Shown: piece after piece, positions 34,383-41,885 of the stretch
Position numbering within the stretch: position 1 is the first letter of the stretch
How the letters are laid out: each line of letters starts with the position of its first letter
Assembly (NCBI RefSeq): GCF_034137685.1
Contig: NZ_CP139418.1
Location: 1,577,001-1,641,000, forward strand
Length of the DNA stretch: 64,000 nucleotides
Origin: Streptococcus sp. S1
Lineage (GTDB): Bacteria > Bacillota > Bacilli > Lactobacillales > Streptococcaceae
Direction: 5' to 3'
Program-made: the position numbers and the translations under genes
The notes under the pieces: generated by a model
Told to the model about the DNA's origin: nothing
Seen by the model: only the letters and a program-made list of their open reading frames with translations
Databases searched by the model: none

Positions 34383-35363
34383 ATGTTAAAGCTGGGAATT
34401 ATTGGTACAAGTTGGATTTCACATGAATTTATTAAAGCTGCTCATCAGACAGGGCACTATCACTTGCAGGCTGTGTATTCGAGAAAGATGAAGACGGCTC
34501 AAGAGTTTTGTGAGCCTTATGGGGCGATCTCTTGCTACACGGATGTCATCGACTTCTTAGACAGTGAGCTGGATGTGGTCTACATTGCCAGCCCCAATTC
34601 TCTTCATTTCGCTCAGGCCAAGCTGGCTATTCTGGCAAAGAAGCATGTCATCATTGAAAAACCAGCTGTGACGAAGCCTTCTGAATGGAAGGAACTGGTG
34701 AAGCTTGCTAAGGAGCATCAGGTCTATCTCTTTGAAGCTGCCAGAAATTACCAAGAGTCAGCCTTTCAAGTGGTTAAAAACTTCCTCTCTAATCAGGAAA
34801 TACTCGGCGCCAACTTCACCTTTGCCAAATATTCTTCCAAGTTACCTGCTCTTCTTGCAGGTGAGATACCCAATATTTTCTCAGATGTCTATGCAGGTGG
34901 AGCCTTGATGGATCTGGGAGTCTACTGCCTCTACTTGGCGATTGGCTTCTTTGGAGAACCGATCTCCTGCTGCTACACCGCTTACCAATTACCCAATTCG
35001 GTTGATCTCTATGGTCAGGGTGTTTTGATCTATCCAGAGTTTCAGGTTGCCATTCAGGCGGGGAAAAATATCACCAGCCATCTACCTGCTGAAATCTACA
35101 CCAAGACTGGAACACTAACTCTCAATGCTGTAGCAGCCATCCACCAGGCCCGCTTCGTCAGTCATTCAGGTGAGGTCATCGACCTTCCTATCCAGCCCTG
35201 CCCACACCAAATGCAAGAAGAGGCGGAAGCCTTTGCCCTTGCCATCGCTCATCAAAAGCCAGACGCTTATCTCGAATGGTTACAAACAGCTGAGCAGGTC
35301 CATGAAACTCTCTACCAGATGCGTCAAAGCGCTGGAATACAATTTAAGGATGAAAAAGAATGA
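34383..35363 (+). CDS. Gfo/Idh/MocA family oxidoreductase
   Basis: The 326-residue protein has an N-terminal Rossmann domain (LGIIGTSWISHEFIKAA), the EKPAVTK motif typical of the family's catalytic lysine, and a C-terminal dehydrogenase-like sheet domain (GALMDLGVYCLYLAIGFFGEP). The substrate is unknown; sugars or inositol derivatives are usual. The start is ATG at 34383 after GGAAGGA; an upstream TTG is less likely. It overlaps the helicase gene by four bases, so the two form an operon. Confidence 0.9.
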   Translation: MLKLGIIGTSWISHEFIKAAHQTGHYHLQAVYSRKMKTAQEFCEPYGAISCYTDVIDFLDSELDVVYIASPNSLHFAQAKLAILAKKHVIIEKPAVTKPSEWKELVKLAKEHQVYLFEAARNYQESAFQVVKNFLSNQEILGANFTFAKYSSKLPALLAGEIPNIFSDVYAGGALMDLGVYCLYLAIGFFGEPISCCYTAYQLPNSVDLYGQGVLIYPEFQVAIQAGKNITSHLPAEIYTKTGTLTLNAVAAIHQARFVSHSGEVIDLPIQPCPHQMQEEAEAFALAIAHQKPDAYLEWLQTAEQVHETLYQMRQSAGIQFKDEKE

Positions 35364-36445
35364 AAGAACAATTTCCACAAAGCTGGAAAGACAAGTTAGA
35401 AACACTCGGATTTGATACATTCACTGAAATTCAGGAACAGATCTTCTCCCCTATCTATGAAGGAGAAAATGTCCTCGGGATCAGTCCTACCGGTACTGGT
35501 AAGACTCTCGCCTACCTCTTTCCGAGCTTGCTCAAACTCAAACCTAAAAAGACCCAACAACTCTTGATTTTGGCTCCTAATACAGAGTTAGCAGGACAAA
35601 TTTTTGATGTCACCAAACAATGGGCAGAGCCTCTCGGTCTCCAGACACAACTCTTCCTTTCAGGATCTAGTCAAAAACGGCAAATCGAACGTCTCAAAAA
35701 AGGACCCGAAATCCTGGTTGGGACGCCTGGTCGGATCTTTGAACTGATCAAGCTGAAAAAGATCAAAATGATGAATGTAGAAACCATCATTTTAGATGAA
35801 TTCGACCAGTTACTGAGCGATTCTCAGTACCACTTCGTCGACAAGATCAGCCACTATGCTCCCCGTGACCACCAATATATCTACATGAGCGCCACAGCCA
35901 AGGTCGATCCAGACCAATTAGAGGAAAATACTCTTCGCGTTACGGTTGATGGAGTTTCTTTGAACAATATCCAACATTTTTATATGCAAGTGGATAAGCG
36001 GGACAAGGTTGAGTTGCTCCGCAAACTCGCCTACGTCGAAGATTTTCGTGGTCTGGCTTTTTTCAACAGCCTATCTGATCTTGGTAGTGCTGAAGAAAAA
36101 CTACAATACCGGGGTGTCGAAGCCGTATCGCTCGCCAGCGATGTCAATGTCAAATACCGCAAGGTCATTCTGGAACGCTTCAAAGACCATCAGCTAACCC
36201 TCTTACTGGCCACCGATTTGGTCGCTCGTGGCATCGATATTGAACATCTTGAGTGTGTGATTAACTACGATATTCCTCGTGATGTGGAGACCTATACCCA
36301 CCGTGCCGGTCGAACAGGACGAATGGGGCGTGAGGGCTATGTAATCACCTTTATCACCCACCCAGAAGAACTCAAATCCTTAAAAAAATACGCTTCTGTA
36401 CGTGAACTGGTTTTAAAAAATTCCGAACTCTTTTTAAATGAATAA
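35360..36445 (+). CDS. DEAD/DEAH-box RNA helicase
   Basis: The 361-residue protein is a compact two-domain helicase core: Q-motif region, SPTGTGKT (motif I), GTPGRIFEL (Ib), LDEFDQLL (motif II reads DEFD in place of DEAD), SAT (III) and HRAGRTGRMG (VI). It has no C-terminal basic extension, unlike the larger CshA/CshB types. The likely role is RNA remodelling. It is translationally coupled to the oxidoreductase gene by an ATGA overlap. Confidence 0.92.
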   Translation: MKEQFPQSWKDKLETLGFDTFTEIQEQIFSPIYEGENVLGISPTGTGKTLAYLFPSLLKLKPKKTQQLLILAPNTELAGQIFDVTKQWAEPLGLQTQLFLSGSSQKRQIERLKKGPEILVGTPGRIFELIKLKKIKMMNVETIILDEFDQLLSDSQYHFVDKISHYAPRDHQYIYMSATAKVDPDQLEENTLRVTVDGVSLNNIQHFYMQVDKRDKVELLRKLAYVEDFRGLAFFNSLSDLGSAEEKLQYRGVEAVSLASDVNVKYRKVILERFKDHQLTLLLATDLVARGIDIEHLECVINYDIPRDVETYTHRAGRTGRMGREGYVITFITHPEELKSLKKYASVRELVLKNSELFLNE

Positions 36446-36446
36446 G

Positions 36447-36485
36447 AAAATCCTCTGCTAGTGAATGAACTGCAGAGGATTTTTA
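36447..36485. terminator. Bidirectional terminator between helicase gene and pgdA
   Basis: AAAATCCTCTGC pairs with GCAGAGGATTTT around a 13-base loop, giving T runs on both strands at the ends of the two convergent genes. Confidence 0.88.
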
Positions 36486-36487
36486 CG

Positions 36488-37870
36488 TTAATTTCCATTG
36501 TAATAAATGCGATGACTTTCAAGTTGGTAATCCAACAATTCATCCACCGTTACGAAGGTATAGCCTTGTGATTTGAGGTAGTCAAGGACGGTCGGTAGAG
36601 CGTCAATCGTGGTTTGATGGATATCATGCATGAGGATAATCGAACCCGGTTTGACTTCTTTTTTCACTTCATTGAGAATGGCCGTCGTATTGTGTGTCTT
36701 CCAATCTAGGCTATCCACATCCCACATGATGAAGGATTGGTCGACACCGTATTGGATAGCGTTATTGATAGCTCCATACGGAGGGCGGGTAATCTTGGTC
36801 TGCACACCTGTCGCTTTTTGAATAGCTTCTTGGGTATCCAAGATCTCTTTTTTGGCATTATCCAAGCTCAATTTTGGTAATTGAGGGTGATCCCAGGTAT
36901 GGTTCCCAATTTGATGACCTTCTTTGCGGACTTGCTTAGCAATATCCGGATTCGCACTGACATTTTTTCCGACCATAAAGAAGGTAGCTTTGGCATTGTA
37001 TTTCTTTAAGATAGAAAGCGCCTGAGGTGTTGTCTTGGGATCTGGTCCATCATCAAAGGTCAGGGCAATCATCTTACGGTGGCGTTCTTCTATATAGGAT
37101 TGGTAAGTTTCGAGATCATCAGGAAGCAAGCGATCTGTATCAATCACGTCATAGAATTTAGACAAGGGAACAGTGAAGGTATCATCTCCCTTAACCTTGG
37201 TTGGAAATGGAATGGTGAAATTTCCTTTTTCATATTGGAATTCCCATTGGCTCAAATCCAACTCTGAGAAGTGGGCAACCATTTGATCAATGCTCTCCTC
37301 ATCCAGCTGACGAAAGTCTAGATTCCCTCGCAATTCCTCCAAAAAGATCTGCTTGGCTCCGTCTGGATCCGCAAAAACTTGGCTGAGGGTCAGAGGGTTA
37401 CTGTCATCATCCAAGTAAAAGAGGGGCAACTTCACCGTCTCATCTTTTATGAATTTCCCTTTTTTGTACTGATACTCCGCCCGCTTGATTTGGATAGGGT
37501 GATAGCCGACAAAAGGCGCTTCTGCTTCTTCACTATGGTAGAAGGTCAAATGCTTTGGCTCTTTGGTTTTCTCATCGGATCCTAGACGCTGAAGGTCTTC
37601 TTGGATCTTCTCTTTCACAATCTCAACAGGCTGTCCATCTTTAGTAGGATAATAAGCCGTCACATAAGAAGTTCCTAAAATTCCTTCCTGAACCTGGGCA
37701 TCTTTTCCTTTTTCAGAGCTTTTCTCTAATTGGGTGACCTTGGCAAACTGATCCTGATAGGCTTTTTGTTCGCGAAGCCTTTGAATCTTTTGATACCCGA
37801 TATACAAAAGACTCAGAAAAAGGAGATTTATAATGATTAATAAAATAGTTTTCGTGTGTTTGAATCTCAT
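36488..37870 (-). CDS. pgdA: Peptidoglycan GlcNAc deacetylase PgdA
   Basis: The enzyme removes acetyl groups from wall GlcNAc, giving lysozyme resistance. The 460-residue protein has one N-terminal membrane anchor (about 9-27), an extracellular region of about 230 residues and a C-terminal NodB domain (from about 265). NodB motifs are complete: TFDDGP, a His pair in HQIGNHTWDH, TRPPYGA, WDVDSLDW and ILMHD. Length matches the pneumococcal enzyme. Its -10 element TATAAT ends six bases before the ATG and no Shine-Dalgarno lies between, so it probably has a leaderless mRNA. Confidence 0.93.
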   Translation of the reverse strand: MRFKHTKTILLIIINLLFLSLLYIGYQKIQRLREQKAYQDQFAKVTQLEKSSEKGKDAQVQEGILGTSYVTAYYPTKDGQPVEIVKEKIQEDLQRLGSDEKTKEPKHLTFYHSEEAEAPFVGYHPIQIKRAEYQYKKGKFIKDETVKLPLFYLDDDSNPLTLSQVFADPDGAKQIFLEELRGNLDFRQLDEESIDQMVAHFSELDLSQWEFQYEKGNFTIPFPTKVKGDDTFTVPLSKFYDVIDTDRLLPDDLETYQSYIEERHRKMIALTFDDGPDPKTTPQALSILKKYNAKATFFMVGKNVSANPDIAKQVRKEGHQIGNHTWDHPQLPKLSLDNAKKEILDTQEAIQKATGVQTKITRPPYGAINNAIQYGVDQSFIMWDVDSLDWKTHNTTAILNEVKKEVKPGSIILMHDIHQTTIDALPTVLDYLKSQGYTFVTVDELLDYQLESHRIYYNGN

Positions 37871-37876
37871 TACTTT

Positions 37877-37885
37877 ATTATAGCA
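37877..37885 (-). promoter_or_regulatory. pgdA promoter, extended -10 TGcTATAAT
   Basis: A perfect TATAAT with TG one base upstream, followed by six bases and the ATG. The strongest of four such arrangements in the window. Confidence 0.65.
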
Positions 37886-37927
37886 AATTTCTCTCGAAAA
37901 AACATTCCTTTTTTGTAAATGGTTTCA

Positions 37928-37963
37928 TAAAAAAGAGGGCGACTGTCTTCGCCGACAGCGGCC
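37928..37963 (-). terminator. Terminator of gloA
   Basis: Minus-strand imperfect stem GGcCGCTGTC/GACAGtCGcC with a six-base loop, then TCTTTTTT. Confidence 0.7.
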
Positions 37964-37980
37964 TTAATTTTTAATCACTC

Positions 37981-38361
37981 TTATTTTTCACGAATGACTT
38001 CTACTTTATAACCATCCGGATCTACAACGAAATAGTAATTCGGTTGTGTTCCTGGAAGACCTTTTGGTTCTGTCACTTCATAGCCTTTAGCCTTGTGTTC
38101 CGCATTCAAACCTTCTAGATCAGGAGTACTCAAGGCAACGTGAGCATAGCCATCTCCGATGACATATGGACCATGATCATAATTGTAAGTCAATTCCAAC
38201 TCATAGTCATCTCCAGGCAAGGCCAAATAAACAATCGTGAACTTGTAGTCTGGAAAATCTTTCCGACGTTTTTCTTCAAAACCAAAAGCATCTTGGTAAA
38301 AAGCAATTGATTTTTCTAAGTTTTCTACACGAAGGCAAGTGTGCAACATTTTTGAACTCAT
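37981..38361 (-). CDS. gloA: Lactoylglutathione lyase (glyoxalase I family)
   Basis: The 126-residue vicinal-oxygen-chelate protein detoxifies methylglyoxal if true glyoxalase I. Metal ligands fit: His in MLHTCLRV, Glu in YELELTYN, His in YAHVALST and Glu in YKVEVI. Length and motifs match streptococcal GloA. It lies 29 bases after ciaH on the same strand but with a separate terminator and Shine-Dalgarno (AGAGGAAAA). Confidence 0.92.
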   Translation of the reverse strand: MSSKMLHTCLRVENLEKSIAFYQDAFGFEEKRRKDFPDYKFTIVYLALPGDDYELELTYNYDHGPYVIGDGYAHVALSTPDLEGLNAEHKAKGYEVTEPKGLPGTQPNYYFVVDPDGYKVEVIREK

Positions 38362-38390
38362 AGGTTTTCCTCTTTTCTATTTTTTAAAGA

Positions 38391-39752
38391 TTATGAACGA
38401 TTTTTTTTACGACTTTCCGTCTTAATGGATAATTTCACTTCAAAGATGGTCCCTTTTGGTTTATTATCTTTGACTTGAATGGTCCCTTTGAAAGCTTCTA
38501 CAATCTGCTTAGCGAGGGATAACCCCAAACCAAAACCACCTTTCTGACGGGTTCTGGCCTTGTCGACCCGGTAAAAACGATCAAAAATCCGTTTCTTATC
38601 CTCATCTCGAATCCCTGGACCATTATCCAGTACTCTCAAAAGAAGATTTTTATCCTTCAATTGAACTTCGAATTGGATCTCGCCATCTTCATCGGTATAT
38701 TTCAAGGCATTGTCATAGAGAATGGTCATCAATTGCTTGAGGAGCGTTCTATCAGAACAAATGACTTTGTCCACCTGATTGTTTCCTCGGAAAATTTTGT
38801 CATTTTCTTCCGCAATGATCTCAAAATTCGAGAAGGTCTGATCAAAAAAGCTTGGTTCGATATCTTCCATCTCCGGCTTCAAGCCGTCATCTCTTCGGGC
38901 AATGTTAAGAAGGTTGGTGGTCAAGAGCTTCATATTTCGAACTTCATCCAAGCTGGATGCAATATTCTCACTCGATTCCATAATGGTCGCTTCAGGCTTC
39001 CTAAAAAGCGTTTCGAGGCGATTTTGCAGAACTGCTAAAGGCGTCCGCAACTCATGGGAAGCATTTTCCACGAAAGCCTTTTGCTTTTGCATACTCTCAA
39101 GAAGGGGCTTGACGCTGAGACGTGCTAGGAAGAGACTAGCGAATAAGGAGATTCCCCAGAAGCAGATCATGACAAGGGCGATTTGACTTTCGTGCTCTTC
39201 ACTGGTCTGCTCTAGCTGACTGATATTGGTCATGACAACCGCATACTTGATATCACTATCATCTTCATCATCAGATAAATTCAACTCTGCCATGTAGGCC
39301 CGATAACTTTCTTTTTTCCCATAGCTATTTGTAATTTGTAGCTGGGAAACCTTGTTGAGGAGCTTCCGACCAAATGTCACGGTTTTGAAGTTTAAAAAAC
39401 CATTACCGGTTGTCAAGTTTTCATATTTTTTATTGAGCAAAACAACAGTGGTATTCGATGTGACATCCCCTTTAGGTTCTGATTTATCATGATCTGGGAT
39501 CATCATCTCATGATCGTTATTTTCTACTTTATTATTCGATTGTCGCTGGTCTCGATAAGCAATCGCTACAAGTGAGTATGGATCCTGACTGAGAGTCTTG
39601 AGGTTTTCATCGACAGTTGTATAGAGACTCGAGCGCATGACTTGAATGATAATCAAGGTCATGGCCGAGAATATCAAAGTAAAGAGTCCAAAATATCGGA
39701 TGAAGTAGGAAAAATCATCTTCCCCAACGGTTTTCTTAATTCTGGTTAGCAT
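38391..39752 (-). CDS. ciaH: Sensor histidine kinase CiaH
   Basis: The 453-residue membrane kinase has two spans (about 20-40 and 190-212) around an extracellular sensor region, a phospho-acceptor motif [18 protein letters not shown], and an ATPase domain with N, G1 (DNGPGI) and G2 ([15 protein letters not shown]) boxes. The kinase half is nearly that of pneumococcal CiaH, while the sensor region differs. CiaRH governs envelope stress, beta-lactam tolerance and competence in streptococci. It overlaps the ciaR end by 17 bases. Confidence 0.95.
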   Translation of the reverse strand: MLTRIKKTVGEDDFSYFIRYFGLFTLIFSAMTLIIIQVMRSSLYTTVDENLKTLSQDPYSLVAIAYRDQRQSNNKVENNDHEMMIPDHDKSEPKGDVTSNTTVVLLNKKYENLTTGNGFLNFKTVTFGRKLLNKVSQLQITNSYGKKESYRAYMAELNLSDDEDDSDIKYAVVMTNISQLEQTSEEHESQIALVMICFWGISLFASLFLARLSVKPLLESMQKQKAFVENASHELRTPLAVLQNRLETLFRKPEATIMESSENIASSLDEVRNMKLLTTNLLNIARRDDGLKPEMEDIEPSFFDQTFSNFEIIAEENDKIFRGNNQVDKVICSDRTLLKQLMTILYDNALKYTDEDGEIQFEVQLKDKNLLLRVLDNGPGIRDEDKKRIFDRFYRVDKARTRQKGGFGLGLSLAKQIVEAFKGTIQVKDNKPKGTIFEVKLSIKTESRKKNRS

Positions 39753-40416
39753 CTTTTAAGATATACCCCACACTGCGCAATGTTTGCAAGCTCTCAACGA
39801 AATCGGTACCTTTTAATTTCTTACGGATTTTTGAAACATAGACCTCAACAACAGAGATAGTCGTATCACTGTCAAAGCCCCAAAGGCGATCGAAAATCTG
39901 TGTTTTTGGAAGGATGACATTTTGGTTTTGAAGGAAATAGACCAAGAGATCAAATTCCTTCCCAAGAAGTTCCACTTCCTTACCGTCCACGTAAGTCGAA
40001 TTGGTAGATAAGTTGACCTTCAAATTGCCATAATTAAGGGTGTTTTCATTCACTTTTCCTGAGCGCTTCAAGAGAGCTTGAATCCGCATCTTAAGCTCTT
40101 CTAGGTAGAAAGGCTTGGTGAGGTAATCGTCTGCACCCAGCTCAAAGCCGTGTCCCTTGTCATCCAGACTTTCTTTGGCTGTCATGATCAAAACAGGGGT
40201 TGTCACGCCTTTTTCACGCAATTCTTTCAAGACATGGAAGCCGTCTTTTTCAGGAAGCATCAGGTCAAGCAAAATCAAATCATAGATCCCGCTTTCTGCT
40301 TCGTAAAGACCTTCTTCTCCGTCAAAGACCTGCATGACGTCCGCAAAATCATCTAAAAAATCAAATACTGAATTTGATAAACCAAGGTCATCTTCGACCA
40401 ATAGAATTTTAATCAT
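39736..40416 (-). CDS. ciaR: Response regulator CiaR
   Basis: The 226-residue OmpR/PhoB-type regulator has a receiver domain (acidic pair in LVEDDLG, phospho-Asp in [13 protein letters not shown], Lys in TKPF) and a winged-helix DNA-binding domain (about 130-224; [24 protein letters not shown]). The start at [10 protein letters not shown] follows AGAGGATACGACA; an ORF start 25 codons earlier would cross the promoter. CiaR binds direct repeats TTTAAG-N5-TTTAAG. A four-fold version of that repeat occurs at 41182-41220. Confidence 0.96.
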   Translation of the reverse strand: MIKILLVEDDLGLSNSVFDFLDDFADVMQVFDGEEGLYEAESGIYDLILLDLMLPEKDGFHVLKELREKGVTTPVLIMTAKESLDDKGHGFELGADDYLTKPFYLEELKMRIQALLKRSGKVNENTLNYGNLKVNLSTNSTYVDGKEVELLGKEFDLLVYFLQNQNVILPKTQIFDRLWGFDSDTTISVVEVYVSKIRKKLKGTDFVESLQTLRSVGYILKDANQN

Positions 40417-40468
40417 TGTCGTATCCTCTTCTCTTTCGTGAGTGAGTCTTTCTAATCTATTCTTAACC

Positions 40469-40477
40469 ATTATAACA
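40469..40477 (-). promoter_or_regulatory. ciaR promoter, extended -10 TGtTATAAT
   Basis: Consensus -10 with TG upstream. GTTAAG (40462-40467) and a weak ATTAGA (40451-40456) five bases apart follow just downstream, a poor match to the CiaR repeat. Confidence 0.55.
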
Positions 40478-40551
40478 CGACTTGCCTTCATTTCCTATAG
40501 TTTAGAACCTGGTTTGATGATCAAATTCAGCCTGCCTGTGGAAGACTAATT

Positions 40552-41090
40552 CTATGAGTTTGTCGTGTTTTCTTTGTTACTTTGACTGTCACTCGTCTTG
40601 TTTTTATTTTTTGAATTCTTCTTATTGGACTTTTTAGAGGAACCCTGGCTCCCTTCTTTTCCGCCAGATTGGTTCATGCCATTATCTGGACCATTCCCTT
40701 GTGGGCCACCATTGCCTTCTTGTGGCATCTGACCAGGTCCGCCACCTTGTGGGCCGCCTTGTCCTTGACCACCACCTTGTGGACCACAGCCTTGAGGTCC
40801 CCATCCTGTGGGCCACCATTTTGCTGGTTTCCTTGTGAAGGATTGCTATTTTGACTATTTTGTTGCTGATTGGATCCTTGGTCCTGACCCGTTTGGACCG
40901 GTTGAGAAAATTGTTGGTTATTGGAAGATTGAGAGGCGATGACACCGACACCAAAGCCACTTCCAGCACCGACCAACAATCCACCAACTGCTGCCATTCC
41001 AATCCACCACTTAGGACTTCGTTTTAGGACAACCATTTTTTCTTTTGCTTCTTGCGTTTCGACAACTTGTTTTGTTTCTTTTTGATTCAT
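40552..41090 (-). pseudogene. Gln/Gly/Asn-rich membrane-anchored protein next to ciaRH, frameshifted
   Basis: The family is not recognised. The frame opens at ATG 41090 (MNQKETKQVVETQEAKEK) after AAAAGG, has one membrane span (about residues 30-52: GMAAVGGLLVGAGSGFGVGV) and continues into a Gln/Asn/Ser/Gly-rich extracellular tail. Near 40799-40802 (a run of four C on the plus strand) the reading frame breaks. Restoring one base gives a continuous tail of GPQG/GGPQ-type repeats, then a Lys/Asn/Ser-rich end to a TAG at 40552-40554, about 179 residues in all. As written, translation runs out of frame into Val/His/Lys-rich nonsense and stops at 40674. It may be a real mutation, a phase-variable run or a base-call error. 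Confidence 0.7.
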
Positions 41091-41165
41091 CTTTTTACCT
41101 TTTATCTTTTTGTACAAGTACTTGTCTTTTAAAATTTAAAGGGAGCTCGATCCTTTAGTAAGGCG

Positions 41166-41220
41166 ATTATACTTCAGGAGTCTTAAGCCTGCCTAAATTT
41201 TTACTTAAAAAATCCTAAAA
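41166..41220 (-). promoter_or_regulatory. Putative CiaR-controlled promoter with four half-sites
   Basis: On the minus strand TTTTAG, TTTAAG, ATTTAG and CTTAAG follow each other with exactly five bases between each pair (41182-41220), then ten bases, then TATAAT (41166-41171). CiaR's known site is TTTAAG-N5-TTTAAG placed about where a -35 would be. One half-site is perfect and the others have one or two changes. It drives the frameshifted gene. Confidence 0.6.
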
Positions 41221-41233
41221 AAAGTGCGGGCTA

Positions 41234-41295
41234 TTGACAGGATGAACCCCTTATTGTAGAATAGTTACCATAAAATAAAAAAGAGGTTAACTGTT
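41234..41295 (+). promoter_or_regulatory. bioY promoter with candidate BirA operator
   Basis: TTGACA, 17 bases, TAGAAT (41234-41262). An inverted repeat overlaps the -10 and ribosome binding site: AATAGTTA-CC at about 41260-41269 against GGTTAACTGTT at 41285-41295, with a centre of about 15 bases. The spacing and the GTTAAC core resemble biotin-repressor (BirA) operators. Confidence 0.55.
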
Positions 41296-41829
41296 ATGAA
41301 GAAAATCTTTCCCTTAGTTCTCATCTCCATTGGAGTGGCCATGATCTCCGTCCTATCTCAATTCACCATTCCCTTTGGTCCAATTCCTTTGACCCTGCAG
41401 ACACTCATGATCGGGATCATCGGGACCATCTATAAACCCAGCCATTCCTTTGTCACTGTCTGCCTCTACCTACTTCTAGGCTTCTTAGGTTTTCCAGTAT
41501 TTGCCGGCGGTGCTGGTGGCGCTTCGCATTTCCTTGGTCCTACTGCTGGTTTCCTCCTCTTCTTCCCATTCCGAGCATGGATCACGTCTCTGTTCACGAG
41601 TGCTAAATCCAGCCTTGTCACTATCTTTTTGGCCAATCTCCTCAGTAGTGCTCTCCTCTTTGTGTCAGGAGCTATCGGCTTTATGCTGGTCACGCATACC
41701 GATCTCCAAAAAGCATTTACTTTGGTCGTTGCTCCCTTTATCCTTGCCGACCTCATCAAACTGGTCATCATCACTATCACCAGCAAGGCGATTTTTGCCA
41801 GCCTCAAACACCACTGGTATTTCAAATAA
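41296..41829 (+). CDS. bioY: Biotin transporter BioY (ECF S-component)
   Basis: The 177-residue protein has six hydrophobic segments and BioY motifs: FTIPFGPIPLTLQTLMIGI near the N-terminus and GFPVFAGGAGGASHFLGPTAGF in the middle. It is the biotin-binding subunit that uses the shared ECF energising module. No biotin synthesis genes are near, so this is a scavenging route. The promoter carries a BirA-like inverted repeat. Confidence 0.94.
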   Translation: MKKIFPLVLISIGVAMISVLSQFTIPFGPIPLTLQTLMIGIIGTIYKPSHSFVTVCLYLLLGFLGFPVFAGGAGGASHFLGPTAGFLLFFPFRAWITSLFTSAKSSLVTIFLANLLSSALLFVSGAIGFMLVTHTDLQKAFTLVVAPFILADLIKLVIITITSKAIFASLKHHWYFK

Positions 41830-41844
41830 GATTCAAAGGACGCT

Positions 41845-41881
41845 AAAAAATCGATACAGAAATTTCTGTATCGATTTTTTT
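41845..41881. terminator. Bidirectional terminator between bioY and pepN
   Basis: A perfect palindrome built on AAAAAATCGATACAGAAA and its complement, giving T runs on both strands. Confidence 0.9.
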
Positions 41882-41885
41882 AAAT

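Noticed and set aside
40451..40467. CiaR autoregulatory site at its own promoter
   Set aside because: GTTAAG-N5-ATTAGA has one weak half-site and lies downstream of the -10, so it does not fit the usual CiaR site position.
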